Assembly (NCBI GenBank): GCA_964019055.1
Contig: OZ025208.1
Span: forward strand, 15,010,097-15,074,096
From: Anthopleura xanthogrammica
Taxonomy: Eukaryota; Cnidaria; Anthozoa; Actiniaria; Actiniidae
Reading direction: 5' to 3'
Length of the DNA: 64,000 bases
Below, one piece after another: positions 44,156 to 55,960 of the stretch. The notes under the pieces are model-generated. The model saw nothing but the letters and a program-made list of their open reading frames with translations, did not search any database and was not told the DNA's origin. Each line of letters starts with the position of its first letter. Positions within the stretch are counted from its first letter, which is position 1. A program made the position numbers and the translations under genes.

Positions 44156-45558
44156 AACAAGGCAAACTTGCTATTCCTCGAAGACTAGCGTTTATGGCTC
44201 AAAATTCTATACTCTTCCATAGAAAGGATTAACTTTGAATGTTGTACAACTAGAATAAGAATGAAAGAATATAAAAATTCATTTCATTCATAATTATAAA
44301 ACATGCTCTAAAACGAAAAGAAATTTATATTTGCCTCGTCAAAATTTAGAATATGGCTAGTTTGGAGTAAAATATGCGACAGTCACACTTAAATAAAAAA
44401 TAATTCGTCACTTAAAAGTTTTAAGAAACAATGCAAAAGAAACCTTATGTCTCAGTAAATTACTATACTTTAATGGCTTGTGAACGGCATTTTTTATATA
44501 TTGTAACTGTTTTGGAAGTATACATTTCAATTTCTTTAAAGCAATATCTTATTTTTCGCATGTTATCAATCGGCCATACACTTTTTCTTTATCATCGATA
44601 TAGGGTGCAGGATCTTTTTTAACCCTCTTGGGTTGTTCTTCCTGAACCCTTCCACTTTATACGTAAATATTTTGTAAATTTAAACTTTTTGTGGAAAAAT
44701 AAAAAACAAGAAAAGGATTACGAGAAGACTTATCATTTTTATTTCCATGGGTATTTCGGTCAATCATCCGACGACCATCAACAGTAAATAACAAAAATAC
44801 AAACCGTTGAAGCCCATGCACGATTTAAAGAAAACTTCAAAAAGAGAAAACTTTTAAAACTCAAATTATGCTTTGATTTCCTGACATTATCTAACAATTT
44901 TCAAAGAGACCGCGCACAGTGAAAAACAGCATCTTAGTTGATAGAAAAGTCATTCAGAAGACACTAGCTTGTGCAGGGGCTCGGGAAAAAAATCCTGAAA
45001 AAAGTCTGAAGTCTGACCACCTGACAGGAATCGAACATCTTAGTTGTTAAATAAATCAAGCATCGAAGAAAGCTTTCAGTTATATTTTAATAGACCTCAT
45101 CGGCTTGGGCGTAACGTAATGTTGTAGAGTATCATTTCATTGTTTAACGGTTGCGCATGAGAAGATACATGAATATGGATACAACTCAAACAAAGAATCT
45201 TATTCTCAAGAGAATGACACGTGGTCTGAAATGGGACAACATTACCCCAAGCCGATGAGGTCTATTGTCATTCATTTTCTTACAAAATGTTTCCATTTTC
45301 ATAAAAATGTTCCAAGTTAACCGCTAGGGGGGCGTTTCATCCAAAGAAGATTGGGATGCCAAGAACTTACTAAAGTCTCCGCCTAATTTTTCAACCTGAC
45401 CAATGGAATCATTTCAATACCATACAAGGTAAATAAAACAACGTAAGCCGGGCGGAAAATATCAATATAAGGAGCAAGGCGAGCCCTCATTTCAAAGGAG
45501 AGTACTTCTACATATCTGCTCGGACATTTTTTTTAACTTTCTTATCCAAGGTGTAACG
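44156..45558. other. Intergenic between G2 and G3
   Basis: AT-rich spacer with possible AATAAA signals near 44698. It contains the MITE at 45091-45266, then the shared unit flank at 45370-45440. A TATA-like ATCAATATAAGG lies near 45460, about 100 bp upstream of the G3 start. Confidence 0.5.
45091..45266. mobile_element. MITE with ATAGACCTCATCGGCTTGGG ends
   Basis: ATAGACCTCATCGGCTTGGG pairs with CCCAAGCCGATGAGGTCTAT. The interior includes GACACGTGGTCTGAAATGGG, shared with the element at 15255-15408, so one element may be nested in or derived from the other. Confidence 0.75.
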
Positions 45559-46314
45559 ATGAATCCTGTGAGCTTTGTCAGGTCGTTGGAAATCGAGGAT
45601 TCAGTCTTCAAATCCAAATCCAAATCCAAATTGTCGACCCCTTCGCACGGGATGAACTTCGTCCAAGGCAAGGACCAAGCCGCCGTCGACGCCGGTAGTC
45701 TTGTATCCTTTGTTAACAACCTCACCAGTCAAAACAAAGAAGACGTCCTTAATGGCACTTTGCTCGCTCAGCTTGCGGCAAACAAAAAGCACGATCGATA
45801 CCAAGACCCCGAGAACTGGTTCAAGTTTTACCTGAACGTTATGGAAAACATTGGGTGGGTCATGCAAGAGTTCCAGTTTAACAAATATCAGTCTCATCAG
45901 AGCTCATTCAAAATCTCTCAAACAGTGCAGGTGCTTTTGGAAAGCATGCTTGGTGAGGACCTAACCCTAAAGGAGGTGCTGCGAGATGCCATCGAAAGTC
46001 TGGAAAAATCACCAGAGGGCCTCGAATTGTTTGGGAAGAAAAGCTCCTCGTCGAATGCTGGTAACTTTCAAGTCTTGCAGTGCTCAGCTGACAAGAGTGG
46101 CCAAGTGACCGTTGTCTTACTTGGTTCCCATTTCAAAGCCAAAGCATATTTCAGCAAATATTTTTTCTCTACTTGGAGTGACCAAACCATAGACCTGTTC
46201 TACTCTGCTGGAACGATCACCTTGAATGAAGTCATCTATTCTCAAGTGCGTCAAGAAATTATAAAGAAGTTGGGGATACATCCCGAAAATTTCGTACACA
46301 ATTTGCCAATATAA
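45559..46314 (+). CDS. Unrecognised intronless 251-aa protein (G3), intact tandem copy
   Basis: Intact single-exon frame starting MNPVSFVRSLEIEDSVF and ending ENFVHNLPI. Predicted soluble and cytosolic: no signal peptide, no hydrophobic helix. Notable blocks: SLVSFVNNLTSQNKEDVLNG (about residues 51-70), LLAQLAANKK, NWFKFYLNVMENIGWVMQEF, SSFKISQTVQVLLESMLG, GNFQVLQCSADKSGQVTVV and YSQVRQEIIKKLG. A Lys-Ser triplet repeat sits near residue 20. Near-identical to truncated G1 and its 3' flank; G2 is diverged. A TATA-like element lies about 100 bp upstream. Lack of introns beside intron-rich genes is compatible with retrocopying or horizontal gain. Role unknown. Confidence 0.85.
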   Translation: MNPVSFVRSLEIEDSVFKSKSKSKLSTPSHGMNFVQGKDQAAVDAGSLVSFVNNLTSQNKEDVLNGTLLAQLAANKKHDRYQDPENWFKFYLNVMENIGWVMQEFQFNKYQSHQSSFKISQTVQVLLESMLGEDLTLKEVLRDAIESLEKSPEGLELFGKKSSSSNAGNFQVLQCSADKSGQVTVVLLGSHFKAKAYFSKYFFSTWSDQTIDLFYSAGTITLNEVIYSQVRQEIIKKLGIHPENFVHNLPI

Positions 46315-46843
46315 AATGGATTTCATTAAAAACTGAACCACAACAAATTTAAAACAATTGTAATAATAATTTTAATGACAATTATAATCATAAGCTGATG
46401 CAGTAGTGGGTGTTATGGTATGCAACTCGGTAACAGTAATTATTTAGAATGGTAAATTATACTGCGTATAAAGAAGAAGTAGTTATCAGCGTAACGCTGA
46501 AGATATCGCGTAACAGATAATCATAATGATAACTGTAATAGTTATACTGCAATGTTTTTAATAAAGTTCTTTAATGATACTACATTCTAGTGTTCATGGT
46601 TTCATGTTATTTGTCTTAATTAGGTTGATGAGTTATCTCATTCAACTGAAACAACAGCTTTTATCATATGCTAAACTGATATTGGGAACCAGGATCCAAA
46701 GTATATAAAGGCCAAAAATTAAAATCATTGAAAACTGCTGTTAAATATGTTCAAGAGGTAAACATCTCTATAAAGAGTTATTGTCATTTTTTATTGTCAT
46801 ATTCGGGCTAAGTACGAGAAAGAGTTTTGCGACTGATTCTCGA

Positions 46844-46847
<4 letters not shown>

Positions 46848-46917
<70 letters not shown>
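46848..46917. repeat. (GA)n microsatellite, unit 3
   Basis: Equivalent of 42856-42969, shorter by about 44 bp, at the same place in the duplicated flank. Confidence 0.97.
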
Positions 46918-46920
<3 letters not shown>

Positions 46921-47504
46921 AGTAGGTTTAGGGCCCTATCATTATTTAACGGGGAAGGAAGGCTCCTATTTTTTCGCAAAACCATTGTAATAGTGGCTAA
47001 AACTTAAAATTGCGTCCCTCCTGTAGGGACTGTCAAACAAATTGAAGCCCGGCCCTAAAAATAGTCTCACTAAAAATAACTATTTCAATATAAAGTCTCC
47101 GCCTAATTTTTCAACCTGACCAATGGAATCATTTCAATACCATACAAGGTAAAGAAAACAACGTAAGGGAAAATATGCCTCTTTCCTCTTAGCCCTCCAA
47201 CTATAATGTCTTGATTTTCCTGTTTGATATTTGCACCGCCTGAACTTCAAGTAGTTGGATAAGTGTTTAAAAATAGCTGCATATTCTTTACACTTTTAGG
47301 AAAATTGAAATATTCCCTATTCCCCTATCAGACAAAAATACGTAGTTCTCGATACTTATTTGAGGACCCCTCTGTAAATCACCCCCTAGTGATGTTGGCT
47401 TCCTCATTAAAGATTATTTTATTCTTATTTAATTATTCTTAGCTATTGAGCTTTTGAAAACAAATCAATGTTTGGCAATTACACGTTTGCAGGTGTAAAC
47501 TGAA

Positions 47505-47730
47505 ATCAAGGAGCAGTACTGCACTAGCCCTTGCCTCTGATCACCTCTGGGGTCTCGGGTTTGATTCCCCGACTCGGCATCACATGTGAGTAGAGTTTGT
47601 TAGGTCTCTCCCTTCTACCAGGTCTCCGCGATTTTCCTCCCTCCACAAAACCAAACACTTTTAACTCCAATTCGATCTGTGAGTTAGCCATCGTCTGAAT
47701 TTTATCACCACAGAGGCTGCTTCAAGATAT
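47505..47730 (+). repeat. tRNA-derived SINE
   Basis: Same SINE as 38370-38595 with the flanking sequence included, so it was duplicated along with the block. Confidence 0.7.
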
Positions 47731-47759
47731 CGATAAAATTCGAAGGCTTTTCTTATTTG

Positions 47760-48430
47760 AAGGACTTTAGACTTTATTTCTTTACACACAAAATTACAAT
47801 ACAGTGAAAGAACAAAGACAAAGTTGATATTTACAATTTTATAAATATATAAATTTATAAATAACAAAAAAAGAAAATATTGAAAGTGTGTGTGGTGACC
47901 AAAGTAGTATAAACTTTCGAGTTGGTCACCACCTAAATAAATTCTTATAAATATAAATGTAAGTATAACATGGCTGAATAATTATGTATCAATTAATTAA
48001 TGTGCATCAAGATCATATGAGTTTGAAATAAAAAAAGTTAAGAAATAATTAATTTAGACAAGTGAGCAGGTAATTTAAGTAGCTAAAGTTGGAAGACATA
48101 CTATGACTGAGTATTACATAAATGTTGTTTCAACCGTGATTTGAATAGTGAAAATGAGACTGATTTAAAATCAGATGGGATATTTTCCCATGTTTTAGAT
48201 GCCAAATATTTAAAAGTAAATTTACCATAATTTGTTCTTGAGGGTGGTCGTGTAAGATTTCCTTTAGATGCAAATCGAGTATTATAAGAATGCAGCTCCC
48301 TTGCAGGAGTCAGTAGATTTGTAAAGATTTCTGGAATTGTTGTTTTCTTATTTATAATTTGATAAATAAGGGTGTTCGTATTGTGTACGTTGAAAGTCTC
48401 TAGACCGGAAACACCCTTAAACATAAAGTG
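47760..48430 (-). mobile_element. Non-LTR retrotransposon (LINE) 3' fragment
   Basis: The frame at 48101-48424 encodes NTLIYQIINKKTTIPEIF, LHSYNTRFASKG, KYLASKTWENIPSDFKSV and FKSRLKQHL, the pattern typical of the C-terminal tail of LINE reverse transcriptase ORFs (HSYNTR, then W..IP, then FK..L+..L). The RT catalytic core is absent. A smaller remnant of the same frame lies at 39225-39270 in the left block. Confidence 0.75.
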
Positions 48431-48879
48431 TAGGAAGTGTTGAAACCTCCACGACGTTCAGAAAGATTGAGAGCTTTATGGCGAAACCCCCCCGAGTCGG
48501 AAAATACTAAGTTTTTCCGAGATCAAAATTAACTGTAAATAAACACCAATATTTACAACGTAGTCTTCCACAATTCAAAATTAACTGTATATATATTTTT
48601 TTTGCTGTCGTGACTGAAATATGCAAATAAAGAAACTTGAATGAAAAACACTTGGGGTCAATATTAAAGATATTCATTAACGAACCGTTTCTAAAGCTCT
48701 GATCACAGGGTTCGTGCTGAGAATTAAATGTAAAATTCCAGAAGTATTCAAGGATTTCAAAAAGAAATTTGCAAGGAATATTGTCAGCTGAGTTACTATG
48801 GTGTAGAGGGCTTTCTCACGCTAACTCACCTGAATTTTATTGGAAAAAGTATACATGCTTTGAAAGCACATGGTCGATA

Positions 48880-49910
48880 AGATTTGCAATCTAGAACTCG
48901 TACCTCTATATAGGTCTCGCTGGCAATGGCTCACGGGCCGAAAATACACTGAAACAATTGCAACAATCCACACCATTGAAGAAGTAAATAATGTCATTTT
49001 TCGAGAGAACATTAACAGATTTTAAAGATGCTCTATCTTCTCCAACTTGCCAAGTCGTTGCACTACTTAGTCTAATTTATAACTGTTTCATACCTTCCCA
49101 TAACATATACATAGAGAGAGCGGGGCAAATTTTCAAACAGCTGAAAACCCCTCAAAAACACAATTTCATGCCAATATTTCATCACCAAAGTGTTCAGGCA
49201 GCCTATCCGCCTTTAAGAGTAATTTAAATAATTATCTAGGCTTAAATTAAGTTCAGCTGAACATATTAGAGCAGGCGCATTGAAGCCGTGAAGTGAATTG
49301 AAAATTGATACTTACAAGTAGTACCTATTTGGTCGCTGTCGCTCAACCAGAGCATCCATTACACAAAGACAAATACACAAGAGACCCTTCGTGATTTCAC
49401 TTATTCTTTGTGTGATGGTGTTATGGATGAGTGATAGTGACTAATCGTCACTAAATGGCTGCTGCTTGTTTGTGTCTGTTTTGCATTAATTTCATGGTTT
49501 TAATGCGTTTGCTCTACTTACATATTACATAATCATATATTTATTTATTGACTGATATATCCATTTATTTATATATTTTCTTATCATTCTACTATATATT
49601 TATCCATTTATTCGTATATTTGTAGCTTTGCTCGTCTATTTGTTTGTCATTTTAGGGAGTTTTTACATAGGGATAACCTCTTAACTTCCTTTCTAGATGC
49701 CCTTTTTTTAGTTATTTTTGTAGTGTTTCGCCTGCTCTATTCATCTTTTATATTTTGTATATGTATCTACTTAGTCGCATCTGGAATAAATCTTTATCGT
49801 ATTGTATTGTATTGATCCTCAACTACCAAACAACATTTGCAGAGATTGTAGTCAAAATCGTATGGCAATTTAAGTCTTCCTTCAAGCATATTTTCAAACC
49901 ATATGAAATT
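48880..49910. other. Intergenic, no gene recognised
   Basis: Contains a 78-codon frame (48991-49227) with no recognised domain, AT-rich sequence and short TATTGTATTG repeats near 49796. Confidence 0.4.
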
Positions 49911-50004
49911 TTAATCTTCACAGCCCACTAACTCTACGCTTGGGCTACCTGTGTTTTTGCCACATGAAGAAGAATTAACTTGAGCCCGAAATGCTATTGG
50001 TAGA

Positions 50005-50435
50005 TGAGTGGCAACGTAAGGCCCAACGCAAGTGGACACGTAAGGCGCAACGTAAGGCGCAACGTAAGGAACAACGTAAGGCACAACGTAAGGCACAACG
50101 TAAGGCATAACGTAAGGAACAACGTAAGGCACAACGTAAGGCACAACGTAAGGCACAACGTAAGGCACAACGTAAGGCACAACGTAAGGCGCAACGTAAG
50201 GCACAACGTAAGGCACAACGTAAGGCACAACGTAAGGCACAACGTAAGGCACAACGTAAGGCACAACGTAAGGCGCAACGTAAGGCGCAACGTAAGGAAC
50301 AACGTAAGGCACAACGTAAGGCACAACGTAAGGCACAACGTAAGGCATAACGTAAGGCATAACGTAAGGAACAACGTAAGGCACAACGTAAGGCACAACG
50401 TAAGGCACAACGTAAGGCACAACGTAAGGCACAAT
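50005..50435. repeat. 12-bp minisatellite, about 35 copies
   Basis: CACAACGTAAGG and single-base variants (GCAACG, AACAACG, ATAACG) repeat in tandem. Twelve is divisible by three, so several frames stay open on both strands; these are not genes. Confidence 0.97.
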
Positions 50436-50930
50436 AGCAGAAAAAAGGTGGCACTTCAGAGCCACCGTATTTTATTTATAAACAGCCGACGTACTTTGAA
50501 CGTAGATGAAGTAGCACCGCTGAACATACGCACTGCATTCTCCGAAATCATCTTGAAAGACACAAATCGAGATTTTTCCTGGCATACAGCACACAGGGAT
50601 CCAGACCATCAAGATTAGTTTCGCTGCTCGCCTGGTGGCTCGTTGCAATAAACATGGCGTTATGGTCATTGCTTCGCCGTCGATCGAATTAATGATACAT
50701 CTTGGGAGCACCTCTCTCTTGAGACCACCCCTCCCCCTATAAAACGTTGCGCCTGCGCTAGCGTTGGGCCCTCATGTTTTATTCACATTCCGCCGTGCAG
50801 AACGCCCCCTCCCGCTCCCCTCCCCCTAGTTAGTGTTGCCACGTCGGACAAGCTAAAATTAATGTGTTTTTTATATATACAGCATGTAACAAACACCGAT
50901 TGCTGAAAACTGTAAATGTCTGTTTTAAGC

Positions 50931-51237
50931 CCGGTTTAGACGTCGAATTTCACACGTGCAGAATCTAATGCAGATGAACAAAACCTATTGTTTGACTTCA
51001 TTTTCATCAGATTCGTTACAGTGTGAAATTCGACGTCTAAACCGGGCCCTACAGTGGCGGATCCAGGATTTGTCCAGGGAGGGGTGCAGGGCACAAATTC
51101 AGCCCAGGGAGGGGTACAATAAACCTCAGAATCATAGAAAGAAAACATTTCGTATAGGCATCTTCAAAATAGGAGGACAAAGTTGCTCCGGGAGGGGTGT
51201 GTGCACCCCCTGCACCCCTCCCCTGGATCCGCCCTGC
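50931..51237. mobile_element. Two adjacent MITEs; the second hAT-like
   Basis: At 50931-51053, GCCCGGTTTAGACGTCGAAT pairs with its complement (GACGTCTAAACCGGGC). It abuts an element starting CAGTGGCGGATCCAGGATTT (51052) and ending CCCCTGGATCCGCC (51233), a common invertebrate hAT-like MITE terminus with GGGAGGGGTG motifs inside. Confidence 0.75.
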
Positions 51238-51423
51238 CTTAGGGTGCATTCTAAAGGTACATCAAAGAAAAAAAATTGATTTCTGCTAAAAAGAAAAACA
51301 TTCTGAATTCGAGTTTGTTTGTTGGACATTCGATATTCCAATAGGAAATAATTTTAATAACAACAACACGACAGTCTTACCTCCAGCAAAGCCGGGATCG
51401 GCGTATTCCCAATAAACCTTTCA

Positions 51424-51785
51424 TTAGACCTTTTTGCTCTAATACTATTTTCTACTTCGTGCACTCTTAAAACAATAGGTGAGAACAAAGATTCTACGAA
51501 ATTTGAACATCTTTAGAATTTGAACAAAAGATGCTTGTGATTTAATTTTTGTAATTAACAACGAGTCGGGCCATACCAATGCACAACACTTACGTATGTT
51601 GAAATTATGACCTGACTTCAACGATATTTCAACAACAATGAAATACAAGCATCTTTTGTTCAAATTCCGTAGAATCTTTGACCTCAGCTTTTGTTTTTAA
51701 AGTCACGAAGTCGAAAATAGTGATAAAGCAAAAAGGTCTATTTAATAGACCTTTTTGTTTTATCTCTATTTTCGACTTCGTAATA
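51424..51785. mobile_element. Nested foldback element
   Basis: The inner hairpin at 51700-51782 pairs GAAGTCGAAAATAGTG and AAAAAGGTCTATT with their complements. Outer arms pair CAAAAGATGCTTGTG with CAAGCATCTTTTG, and the left AGACCTTTTTGCTC end echoes the inner arm. Confidence 0.65.
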
Positions 51786-51991
51786 CATTTTCTTCGTAAT
51801 ACATTTTCTCGACTTTCGAACACCCCTATCAGTGCAACAAGACTGATGTGGTTAATGATTACCATATAAGGTATGCACGAGATTTGCAAGCCAGCATGAC
51901 TTCTCGCTTACACCAATTATTATCAATGTTCCACGTGCATACCACCATTTGATTGGACGAAATTGTGGGATGTTATCACGTGATCAAGAGT

Positions 51992-51998
51992 TATAAAA
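51992..51998 (+). promoter_or_regulatory. TATA box of a candidate transcript
   Basis: TATAAAA lies about 50 bp before a strong donor (ACG|GTAAGT at 52049). CACGTG-type E-boxes lie within about 70 bp upstream. Together they resemble a core promoter and a short 5' exon. Confidence 0.45.
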
Positions 51999-52014
51999 AC
52001 TTCGCTTGCATTAA

Positions 52015-53910
52015 TCAGGTTCAGAAGGAAAGAGTTCAACGAGTAACGGTAAGTTTAAAACCAAAATCCTTTCATTTTAGAAAACTTGTGAACTTTCTTG
52101 TGAATTATACGCTCTAAACGTAAGATTCTAGAAGTAATTTGTAATGATTTTAGACTAAATATTCCACAACTTCAACTGATAATAGATGGATTTGTGATGC
52201 AGTGTTTCATAAAATGAACCAGCGAAAGTTCTTGTTCCTTCTCTTGTAGTTGGATATATCAAAAGCTTTTCGAACTTCTCGTAGCACGTTCTCGTAAAGA
52301 AATAGTTTTAAATACTTTTACACGATAATATGGAGAATGCGTTCTCGGTCAAAGCCGAGAGACGAGGTCCTAAAAGACCAAAATTTTCAACTTGAAATAT
52401 TTTTAAAAACCAAACTACACTTTGGAAGACTTGTATTATTTTGTACTGTTCATGTATATATAATTACATTATTTCTCTAAGACAATGTTTAATATTTGAG
52501 AACAAAAATTCTTTCCAAATGACCGTTTTATTAGTATAAACATTTTTGACACAATTTGAAGTGGATTATTTTTCTGTTCGTATATAAAATTAAATTATTT
52601 GTCTTAAGAGAAAAATGAGACGTGTGATGATTTGAGAACAAAATTATTTCCAAATAATCGTTTTATTAGTATAATCAATTTTGATAACTTGAAATGGTTT
52701 AAAAACCAAACGAAGACTTATAAGACTTGTATTATTTTGCTTTTGGTATATAAAATTAAATTATTTGTCTAAGAGAAAAAAGTGGGAGTTTGATATTTGA
52801 GAACAAAGATTATTTCCAAATTGTTACCATTTTATTAGCAAGGCATGAAAAAAATTCCAACTTGAAATGCTTTAAAAACCAAACTTCACTTTGGATCGAC
52901 TTGTAATATTTTGATGTTCATATATAGAATTAAATTATTTGTCTAAGAGAAAAATGGGATACGTTTTTAATATTAAAATATGTGAGAATTAAATATATTT
53001 ACAAATTCTTTGGCGGCCATTTAATAAGCTAGTATAAAACAAATCTCAGTTTTATAGCCATGTATTAAGTATTAACACATGAACGTTTCACTTCAATTGC
53101 AGGTATGGCCTCAAGCAAGTTCACGAAAGTCTCCCTACAGATCCCTACAAGAAAGATCCTACAGATCCTACAAGAAAGATCCTACAGATCCTACAATATG
53201 GGATCGATATGAGGTATACAAAATTAAATTATTTGTCTAAGAGAAAAGGGTGGGACGTTTTATATTTGAGAACAAAGATTATTTCCAAATTGTTACCATT
53301 TTATTAGCATGAAAACAAATTTCAAATTGTTTTACTAATTCGATATGCCGATGCCAGAAAAGCTTTTGAAATAATAACCATTTTGTTTCAATTTGATTTG
53401 ATGTATAGCTTTAGACACTCTAGTTTAGTTTAACAAACATATTTCGCTCTGGTCGAGCCTCGTCAGTTTTATAGCCATGTATTAAGTATTAACACATGAA
53501 CGTTGCACTTCAATTGCAGGTATGGCCTCAGGCAAGTTCACGAAAGTCTCCCTACAGATCCTACAAGAAATGATCCTACAGATCCTACAAGAAAGATCCT
53601 ACAGATCCTACAAGAAAGATCCTACAAGAAAGATCCTACAGATCCTACAAGAAAGATCCTACAGATCCCACAAGAAAGATCCTACAGATCCTGATCAACT
53701 CTGAGTCATTCATGTTCACACATGAAAGACTGTATCCTCATACTTGCTATATGTTTGTGTTTGTGCTTATATAACTGGGTTGGTTGCATGGTCGTTCCTA
53801 AATCAAATATGGAACACTCAAAACAATTTCTAAAACATTCTAATTAATTGATTTGTCTTTACATGTGATTATTGCAAAATACTATCTAAATATTATCTAA
53901 ATAAAACTAT
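52015..53910 (+). other. Candidate short transcript unit with duplicated exon 2
   Basis: Proposed exon 1 ends at 52048. The intron (52049-53102) is built of diverged repeats with TTAAATTATTTGTCTAAGAG. Exon 2 begins after AATTGCAG at 53103, and the same acceptor and exon start recur at 53520. Both copies start GTATGGCCTCA with an ATG two bases into the exon. The first frame is 34 codons; the second (53522-53704) is 60 codons starting MASGKFTKVSLQILQE and running into an ILQILQERSYR repeat from the DNA motif GATCCTACAAGAAA. AATAAA follows at 53900. It could be a micro-peptide gene or a non-coding RNA. Confidence 0.35.
53105..53704 (+). repeat. Duplicated exon-like unit with GATCCTACA repeats
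   Basis: CAGTTTTATAGCCATGTATT through GTCTCCCTACAGATCC occurs at 53028-53150 and again at 53463-53570, a direct duplication spaced by about 418 bp. Each copy ends in short tandem GATCCTACAAGAAA / GATCCTACA units, longer in the second. Confidence 0.8.
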
Positions 53911-53929
53911 GACTAGCTAAGGACTTGGC

Positions 53930-55500
53930 AGGGCTTTGTGTATACGAAGCCCTAAGAGATGGGTATAGGTGAAGCTACCACTTTTAAATCAATGGGTTTA
54001 GTGTTTTTGACTGGCATTGCCAGGGTCAATTGGCCAATCTTAGGTTTTTGAATAGGCGACGTTGGACATCACTGAAGACGACCTGGATCAACGAATCTAC
54101 TCTACTTTTTCTCAAATGCGTGTGTGTTTTGATTTCGTTAGCTGGAGGATTTGTTATTGTTTTTCGTGCAGTGCTGGTCGGTTTGTACACATTCCCCTAC
54201 ACACACAAACTTAAACTGCGGTTAGCTAGGTCGGTCTTTCGGTTCTTAGTTTAGCGCCGGCCAGTATTATGTGACACGAGTGAACGGCCACTTTTTCTCT
54301 CCACGATAGCGAGGGGGAAAGTGACTGGTTGCTTGGTTACCTGCAAAATCAGTAACTTTGACACAGCCAAGGTTTGACCAAGGCCTTGTTTTTTGGTTCC
54401 CTTTTGTCGGCTCTGTAGTCACGAACGGAAAAGGGGCGGCGGAGCAGGCTGAAGGGAGCTGGAATCTGGTCTTGGAGTACGGAAAATTAAATGTACTATT
54501 CTCGCGGCATCTAAATTTAAGATTGGCATTTTGTTTACGGTTGAAATTAAAAATAAAAAAAATTGGCGGGTTATCTTTTCAATAAACTTTGGCTACACAT
54601 GTGTCATTGAATAACAGTCCTCCAGAGCTTAGTACTAATCTCGTTCACCGAATGTCACGACAGTATCTTTATGTTAAATAGTCTATTTTTGATGCGATTT
54701 TTTTTCTGTGGTACGTCGTGGCATTCAACTTACCTTGCAGTTTACCAAGAACAACCAAACTTGGTTGCGATCCACGATAGCTTTTGATCAGTGGTAGCTT
54801 CTTAGCCTAGATTTTTCATACATTATTATCATTATTATTATTATTTATTATTGTTGTCTTTCAATGTTTGAATCAATCTTAATGTTGATACAAATATTGA
54901 TTATTGTTCACAGCAAATGTGTACAATTCTTTCCCGTTGTTTTGTTCTCAAAATACGGGGCTCAACATTGTTATTTATGATTATAAATAACAATCGCGAA
55001 ACATAGTAATCTTATCTCGCGCACACCATAGGTTTTTCCTATTTCGGCCCGGCTTTCGACATATTTCGATTTCAATAAGTTTCATTAGGGTTTTCTTTAG
55101 AATATATCATGATTCAGTGTCTTTACTTTAATATTTTATAGTTTTATTTTAAGAATAGAAGGTTGTGTTGTCTGGGAATGAGTGAGTGTGCACGTCACTT
55201 TACTGTATAGTGTCTCGACTATTGGAAACGGTTTCGATATCATAGTTTATACATATCTTATAATAGCTAAGATTTTCCTAGGGTAATGCGTTTTCTCATT
55301 TTTACGAAATATTATTAGTAATTATTTATGAATTTAATAATAAAGTTGTTATTCATTGCTAGATTAGAACTCCATGCTGATTGTATAGGTTAATTTTTCA
55401 TTACTGTAAAAAAATAAATATATATTAATAAACACATGGCTTTTTTGATACTAATAATTGAAGGTATTATCAATAAAGTTTCATCCTGTGTTGTAAAATC
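53930..55500. other. Non-coding stretch, no gene recognised
   Basis: AT-rich. A 74-codon frame at 54030-54254 has a hydrophobic stretch but no known family and sits beside other random short frames. No splice structure is convincing here. Confidence 0.4.
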
Positions 55501-55504
55501 GTGG

Positions 55505-55960
55505 GTTTTTGGGTCCTAGTTGGATATTCCCGAGCCGGTGGTTGTAAGTGCTGTATGGCAGATTTTCTGACCATATCTTTAATGAGCTGGTGACACAGCT
55601 CGCTTACTTCTGTTGTGATCTCGTGGAATATCCACCCTTTTTTTCCGATTCAATTTCGGCTATTTTTCGATTACTTACTCTTACCTTGCAGGATATTATT
55701 AATAACTTTATGGGTTTTTGGCATTTACTTAATAATTACAATTGACAGTTTTATAAATAAAGTTCATTCTGTGTTGTGTAGTCGTGGGTATTTGGTTCCT
55801 TGGATATTCCCGAGCCGGTGGTTGTAAGTACTGTACCGTAGGTTTCTGATCTATGGGTACTCTTAAATGAGCTGGTTGCACAGCTCGCTTACTTCTGTTG
55901 TGATCTCGTGGAATATCCACCCTTTTTTCGATTCTGTTTCGACTATTTTTTCAATCACTA
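55505..55960. repeat. ~280-bp tandem duplication
   Basis: GGATATTCCCGAGCCGGTGG, CAGCTCGCTTACTTCTGTTG and TCGTGGAATATCCACCC occur in both units (from about 55521 and 55801). Within each unit the two ends can pair (GGATATTCC with GGAATATCC), so each could fold as a hairpin. An AATAAAGTT precedes each unit. Confidence 0.8.

Larger units (their letters stand above)
47435..48870. repeat. Right segmental repeat block flanking the cluster
   Basis: Direct-repeat partner of 38313-40275, with the SINE at 47505-47730 and then the LINE fragment. ACTCACCTGAATTTTATTGG near 48826 matches the end of the left block. Confidence 0.75.

Noticed and set aside
49911..50618. Several 146-204 codon frames on both strands
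   Set aside because: All result from the 12-bp minisatellite.
54030..54254. 74-codon frame with a hydrophobic stretch
   Set aside because: No family match, no supporting splice or promoter signals, and short frames of this size occur at random in the region.
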